Assembly (NCBI GenBank): GCA_903825285.1
Contig: CAIJZY010000007.1
Span: 124,001 to 188,000, forward strand
Origin: an uncultured Opitutia bacterium
GTDB taxonomy: Bacteria > Verrucomicrobiota > Verrucomicrobiia > Opitutales > Opitutaceae
Reading direction: 5' to 3'
Length of the DNA stretch: 64,000 nucleotides
The notes beneath the pieces are model-generated. The model was not told where the DNA came from. It searched no databases and saw nothing but the letters and a program-made list of their open reading frames with translations. The position numbers and the translations under genes were made by a program. Numbering within the stretch: position 1 is the first letter of the stretch; every line of letters starts with the position of its first letter. This document shows positions 60,369-64,000 of this stretch, one piece after another.

Positions 60369-61829
60369 ATGCGCCGCCCATTCGTCTGCGTCCTCCTGCT
60401 CTCCCTCGCCCTGGTCCGCCTCGCGGCCCAGGAACCCGCACCCGCCCCGGCCGCCGCGCCCGTCCTCACCCTCGAGGAGTGCGTCGCCCGGGCCCTCGAG
60501 AAAAACTTCACCCTGAAGGCGCAGGGCTTCTCGACCGACATCGCCAAGGAGTCCCTCAACGTCGCCAAGGCGAACTTCGAGCCCTCCTTCAGCGCCTCGG
60601 CCCAGCGGGCCATGACGCAGACCAGCCCGAACGTGCGGACCGACTCGGGCGACACCCGCCTCGGCGTCGACCAGAACCTGACGTCCGGCGCCGTCGTCAA
60701 CCTCAGCACCAGCGTGGCCCGGTCCAGCTCCAACCCCCTGGTCCTCCTGCCCAACCCGGTCTACAATTCCGACATGTCCCTCTCGGTCACCCAGCCCCTG
60801 CTCCGGGGCGCCGGCACCACTGTCAACCGCGCCGCCATCGAGCGCAGCCGGCTCGGACTCGGCATCGCCCACATCAACTTCAAGGGCAGCGTGCTCCAGG
60901 TGGTCCGCGACACCGAGGTCGCCTACTACAACCTGGTCTTCGCCCGCGGCCAGCTCGCCGTGAAGCAGCACAGCCTTGAGCTCGCCCAGCGGCTCTACGA
61001 CGAGAACAAGGCCCGCCGCACCACCGGGGTCGCGACCGACCTCGACGTGCTTAGCGCGGAGGTCGGCGTGGCCACCGCCAACAACGGCGTGGTCACCGCC
61101 CAGCAGCAGGTGCGCAACAGCGAGGACGCCCTCCTCGCGCTGATCGGCCAGACTGACTTCTCCACCCTCGTCGGCACCGTCAGCCTCCCCAGCCGCCCGG
61201 ATCCCATGCCGTCGTTCGACGTCTCCTACAAGCTCGCCCGCGACAACCAGCCCGACCTGCTCGCCGCCGAATCCACGATCAAGCAGTTCCAGCTCGACGC
61301 CAGCACCGCCAAGAACGGCGCGCTCCCCACCCTCAACCTCGGCGGCGCCGTCGGCTACAACGGCACCGACCACACCTACGGCTCGGCGATCAACCGCACC
61401 CCCGACGGCGACGCCCGCAACTGGCAGGTCGACCTCTCGCTCAATGTGCCGTGGGGCCTGCATGCCGACCGCGCCCGCTACCGCAGCGCCCTCGCCAGCC
61501 TCCGCCAGGAGCAGGCCCTCCTCCAGCAGATCGACCTGAACCTCGTCGTGCAGGTCCGCGGCGCGGTCCGCGCCGTCGAGACCAACCAGCAAAGCGTCGA
61601 GATCTTCACCAAGGCCACCGAGCTCGCCGTGCGGCAGTACGAGCTGGAGCTCGCCCGCTTCAAGGCCGGCCTCTCCACCAGCCGCCAGGTGCTCCAGATC
61701 CAGGACGACCTCGAGTCCGCCCGCGTCAACGAGCTCCAGGCGCGCGTCAATCTTCGCACCGCGCTCAGCAACCTGCACCAGCTTGAGAGCAGCTCCCTCG
61801 AGCGCTACCACATCACGCTGGCCGACTGA
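60369..61829 (+). CDS. TolC-family outer-membrane efflux protein
   Basis: The 486-aa product has a signal peptide (MRRPFVCVLLLSLALVRLAAQ) and the TolC/OEP pattern of two repeats with long helices. LTLEECVARALEKNFTLKAQGFSTDIAKESL opens the first; AYYNLVFARGQLAVKQHSLELAQRLYDENKARRTTGVATDLDVLSAEVGVATA and ELAVRQYELELARFKAGLSTSRQVLQIQDDLESARVNELQARVNLRTALSNLHQLE are typical helix pairs. It should form the outer-membrane channel of an efflux or secretion system, but no inner-membrane pump or adaptor is adjacent. The ATG at 60369 gives a proper signal peptide. Confidence 0.88.
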   Translation: MRRPFVCVLLLSLALVRLAAQEPAPAPAAAPVLTLEECVARALEKNFTLKAQGFSTDIAKESLNVAKANFEPSFSASAQRAMTQTSPNVRTDSGDTRLGVDQNLTSGAVVNLSTSVARSSSNPLVLLPNPVYNSDMSLSVTQPLLRGAGTTVNRAAIERSRLGLGIAHINFKGSVLQVVRDTEVAYYNLVFARGQLAVKQHSLELAQRLYDENKARRTTGVATDLDVLSAEVGVATANNGVVTAQQQVRNSEDALLALIGQTDFSTLVGTVSLPSRPDPMPSFDVSYKLARDNQPDLLAAESTIKQFQLDASTAKNGALPTLNLGGAVGYNGTDHTYGSAINRTPDGDARNWQVDLSLNVPWGLHADRARYRSALASLRQEQALLQQIDLNLVVQVRGAVRAVETNQQSVEIFTKATELAVRQYELELARFKAGLSTSRQVLQIQDDLESARVNELQARVNLRTALSNLHQLESSSLERYHITLAD

Positions 61830-61853
61830 TCCGGCGGCCCGGCCGCATCCGGC

Positions 61854-62444
61854 ATGACCACCCCGCTCGCGATCCGGATCACACTGTGGTGCTGGCTCCT
61901 CGCCGCCCTCGCGGCCGGCCGGCTGTTCCTGCTGGCCCGGATCCCGCCGCCCGCGGTGCAGGGCATCCTGGCCGGGCTGACCGCCCTGCTGATCCTCCTC
62001 TACCGGGCCTGGCCCGCCTGGCGCACCTGGGCCGACGGCCTCGACCTGCGCGCGGTCGTCGCGCTGCACCTCACCCGGTTCGTCGGCATCTATTTCCTCG
62101 TGCTCTACCAGCACGGCCGGCTGCCCTACGCCTTTGCCGTGCCGGGCGGCCTCGGCGACATCGGCGTCGCCGTGCTCGCCGCCGTCGTGATCCTCGTGCC
62201 GCTGGCGCCCGCCGCGCGCCTGGGCGCCATCTCCATCTGGAACATCGTGGGCCTGCTCGACCTCCTGCTCGTCGTGCTCACGGCCGGCCGCCTGGCCCTG
62301 GCCGACCCGCAGGCGATGCGCGAGCTGACGATTCTGCCGCTGAGCCTGCTGCCGACGTTCCTCGTGCCGCTGCTCCTCGCGAGCCACCTGCTGGTCTACA
62401 CGCGCGTCCGGCGCGCGCGGCTCGAGTCCGACGAGGCCTCCTGA
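61854..62444 (+). CDS. Integral membrane protein of unknown function
   Basis: The 196-aa product has five to six hydrophobic segments: ITLWCWLLAALAAGRLFLLARI, GILAGLTALLILLYRAW, FVGIYFLVLYQHG, IGVAVLAAVVILVPLAPAARLGAISIWNIVGLLDLLLVVLTAG and LPTFLVPLLLASHLLVYTRV. No motif allows a family call. It starts 24 bp after the TolC-family gene in the same direction and ends 6 bp from the convergent miaA stop. Confidence 0.7.
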   Translation: MTTPLAIRITLWCWLLAALAAGRLFLLARIPPPAVQGILAGLTALLILLYRAWPAWRTWADGLDLRAVVALHLTRFVGIYFLVLYQHGRLPYAFAVPGGLGDIGVAVLAAVVILVPLAPAARLGAISIWNIVGLLDLLLVVLTAGRLALADPQAMRELTILPLSLLPTFLVPLLLASHLLVYTRVRRARLESDEAS

Positions 62445-62450
62445 CCCGGC

Positions 62451-63353
62451 CTACGGGCCGAACAGACCGTCCACGGTGAGATCCGCGGCCGCCACGACCC
62501 GGTGCGGTGGCAGCTGGGTGCGAAACCAGGTGCGCTGCTTCTTCACGAGCGCCCGCGTGTTCCGCGCGATCGCGGCGGCCAGGTCCGGCGCGGGCAGCCG
62601 GCCCGCCAGGCAGTCGATGACCTCCCGGTAGCCGATCGCGCGTGCCGCGCTCGGGTGGTCGGCCAGCCCGGCCGCGAGCAGGCCGCGCACCTCGTCCACG
62701 AGACCGTCGCGCAGCATCGCCGCCACGCGCTGGTCGATCCGCGCGCGCAATTCCTCCGGCGGCCGCTCGATCCGGGTCAACACGACCGGGTGGTCGGCGA
62801 ACGGCCCGGGCTGCCGGGCAAAGTCCGCCGCCAGCTCGGCCACCGTGCGGCCCGAGGCCAGGCAGCGCTCCAGCGCCCGGGCCACGCGGCGCGGGTTGGC
62901 CAGGTCCAGCCCAGCCAGTCCGCCGGGATTGAGGGTCTCCAGCCGTGCCACGGCCGCATCGGGCGCCAGCGCGGCCACCTCGGCGCGGATCGCCGCGGGC
63001 ACCGCCACCTCGTCCGCCACGGGGGCGAAAAAGCTCCGCAGGTAGAAGCCGCTGCCGCCCACGACCAGCACCGGCCGGCCCCGGGCGATGATGGCGGCGA
63101 CCGTGTCCCGGGCCAGCGCCACGTAGCGCGCCACATCCATGCGCTCCGTCACCGCGAGGAGGTCGATCAGGTGGTGCGGCACGCGCGCCTGCTCGGCGGC
63201 CGTGGGCTTCGCCGTGCCGATGTCCATGCCGCGGTAGAACAGCAGCGAGTCGCACGACACGATCTCCGCGCCCCGCGCCTCCGCCCAGCGCAGCGCCCAT
63301 TCCGTCTTGCCGGCGGCGGTGCAGCCCGTGAGGACGTGGAGCGTGGGGGGCAT
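62451..63353 (-). CDS. miaA: tRNA dimethylallyltransferase MiaA
   Basis: MiaA adds a dimethylallyl group to A37 of tRNAs that read UNN codons. The 300-aa product has the P-loop VLTGCTAAGKTEWALRWA, the DSLLFYRGMDIGTAKPT motif (usually DSMQVYRGMDIGTAKP), VPHHLIDLL, VLVVGGSGFYLRSFF, the insertion domain, ARAIGYREVIDCL and RNTRALVKKQRTWFR. GCTAAGKT differs slightly from the common GPTASGKT but keeps the lysine. The start is the ATG at 63353 (MPPTLHV); the track start at 63485 overlaps the next gene. Confidence 0.95.
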   Translation of the reverse strand: MPPTLHVLTGCTAAGKTEWALRWAEARGAEIVSCDSLLFYRGMDIGTAKPTAAEQARVPHHLIDLLAVTERMDVARYVALARDTVAAIIARGRPVLVVGGSGFYLRSFFAPVADEVAVPAAIRAEVAALAPDAAVARLETLNPGGLAGLDLANPRRVARALERCLASGRTVAELAADFARQPGPFADHPVVLTRIERPPEELRARIDQRVAAMLRDGLVDEVRGLLAAGLADHPSAARAIGYREVIDCLAGRLPAPDLAAAIARNTRALVKKQRTWFRTQLPPHRVVAAADLTVDGLFGP

Positions 63354-63432
63354 GGCGGGACCTGCTAATTGACGCCCGGGTGCGGCGATGGGGAGGAAAT
63401 TCTCACGGCCCGGACGACCCGCGCCCGTCCCG

Positions 63433-64000
63433 TCACAGCTCCTCGAACCCCACCACGCGGTTGCGGCCCTGCGCCTTCGCGGCATACAGGGCCTTGTCGG
63501 CCGCGGCCACGAGCTCGTCGCGGCTGAGGGCGTCCGCCGGCATGGAGGCGACGCCCGCGCTAATGGTGATCCGCAGCTCCAGCCCGCTGTCCAGGATGAA
63601 CGGTGCCCGGCGCACGAGCTCGCAGGCCCGCTCGGCGGCCTCGCGCGCGATCTTCCGGTCGGCCTGCATGATGATGAGCGCGAACTCCTCGCCGCCGAAG
63701 CGCGCCGCCCGGTCCACGTCGCGCAGGCTGTGCACCAGCCGGCTGGCCACCTCCTGCAGCACCACGTCGCCGATGGGATGGCCGTGGGTGTCGTTGACGG
63801 ACTTGAAATGGTCGATGTCGAGCAGCACGAGTCCGAACGGGTGACCGAACCGGCGCGACCGCTCCCGCTCCTCCGCGAGGATGCGGTCGAACTCGCGGCG
63901 GTTGAGCAGGCTTGTGAGCTGGTCGTGGGTGGCCAGCTTGCGCAGGGCCTCGAGCGTGTCGCCGAGCTTGAGGGCGTAGCGCAGCGAGCGCTCGAGCGTG
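63433..64000 (-). CDS. Diguanylate cyclase, GGDEF domain (5' end outside window)
   Basis: GGDEF enzymes make cyclic di-GMP from two GTP. The visible 188 residues are the C-terminal part: a helical segment (ERSLRYALKLGDTLEALRKLATHDQLTSLLNRREFD) and the GGDEF domain with LLDIDHFKSVNDTHGHPIGD, the inhibitory I-site RDVD and the active-site RFGGEEFALI. The end is KALYAAKAQGRNRVVGFEEL. Both the catalytic and the RxxD feedback sites are intact, so it should be active. The frame stays open to base 64000, so the N-terminal sensory part is missing. The short track ORF starting at 63828 is only an internal methionine. Confidence 0.9.
   Translation of the reverse strand, partial: TLERSLRYALKLGDTLEALRKLATHDQLTSLLNRREFDRILAEERERSRRFGHPFGLVLLDIDHFKSVNDTHGHPIGDVVLQEVASRLVHSLRDVDRAARFGGEEFALIIMQADRKIAREAAERACELVRRAPFILDSGLELRITISAGVASMPADALSRDELVAAADKALYAAKAQGRNRVVGFEEL

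Noticed and set aside
60342-62387. A 681-aa minus-strand ORF opposite the TolC-family and membrane genes
   Set aside because: Asp/Gly/Glu/His-rich antisense frame; TolC helix pairs are clear on the plus strand.

Overview
The window is about 64 kb of very GC-rich, densely coded bacterial chromosome. No tRNA, rRNA, IS element, prophage or CRISPR array was recognised. The best guess for the host is a Gram-negative member of the Verrucomicrobiota, probably Opitutaceae-like. This is inference from a complete dcw cluster carrying a LysM gene and a MurC-MurB fusion, an LpxC-FabZ fusion, a meso-DAP-type MurE, lipid A genes, and family-typical secreted proteins. There is no 16S gene here to confirm it.

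Region 1 (1-18.9 kb, minus strand) is an essentially complete division and cell wall (dcw) cluster. Read 5' to 3' it runs mraZ, a 76-aa unknown gene, rsmH, ftsL, ftsI, murE, murF, mraY, murD, a LysM gene, ftsW, murG, murC-murB (fused), ddl, ftsQ, ftsA and ftsZ (cut by the window edge). Most junctions overlap or nearly touch. Upstream of mraZ are four TGGGN boxes at an exact 10-bp period, which look like the MraZ operator.

Region 2 (19-24.3 kb, plus strand) holds a short KdpD-like kinase and an OmpR-type regulator. A 415-bp leader region with a sigma-54-like motif and a strong hairpin follows. Then come amtB, a small membrane protein and glnK, closed by an intrinsic terminator: an ammonium uptake and sensing module.

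Region 3 (24.3-31.5 kb) has an ion-transporter-like protein, two methionine-sulfoxide reductases (fRMsr, MsrA), and two large glycoside hydrolases without signal peptides (GH140-like and GH36-like). A perfect 31-bp inverted repeat separates these from the convergent type II NADH dehydrogenase gene.

Region 4 (31.6-43.5 kb) is housekeeping: ndh, a DUF971 protein, hisI, a large secreted repeat protein, lpxA, lpxC-fabZ, efp, a beta-carbonic anhydrase, a YebC regulator, a CDGSH protein, an AlkZ-like fragment and an RlmI-type methyltransferase.

Region 5 (43.6-52.7 kb) carries a DUF6249 / ECF sigma / putative anti-sigma operon and a secreted phosphoesterase. It also carries a probable polysaccharide-use operon (repeat protein, solute-binding protein, heparinase-like lyase) and two small envelope proteins.

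Region 6 (52.7-64 kb) has a thymidine-phosphorylase-like gene with an altered substrate loop, argS, a GYF_2 membrane protein, a YihY/BrkB protein, a PpiD/SurA-like chaperone, a TolC-family protein, a membrane protein, miaA and a partial diguanylate cyclase.

A theme across the window is that many start codons follow pyrimidine-rich tracts rather than a Shine-Dalgarno motif. All assignments come from reading motifs by eye; no database search was possible.
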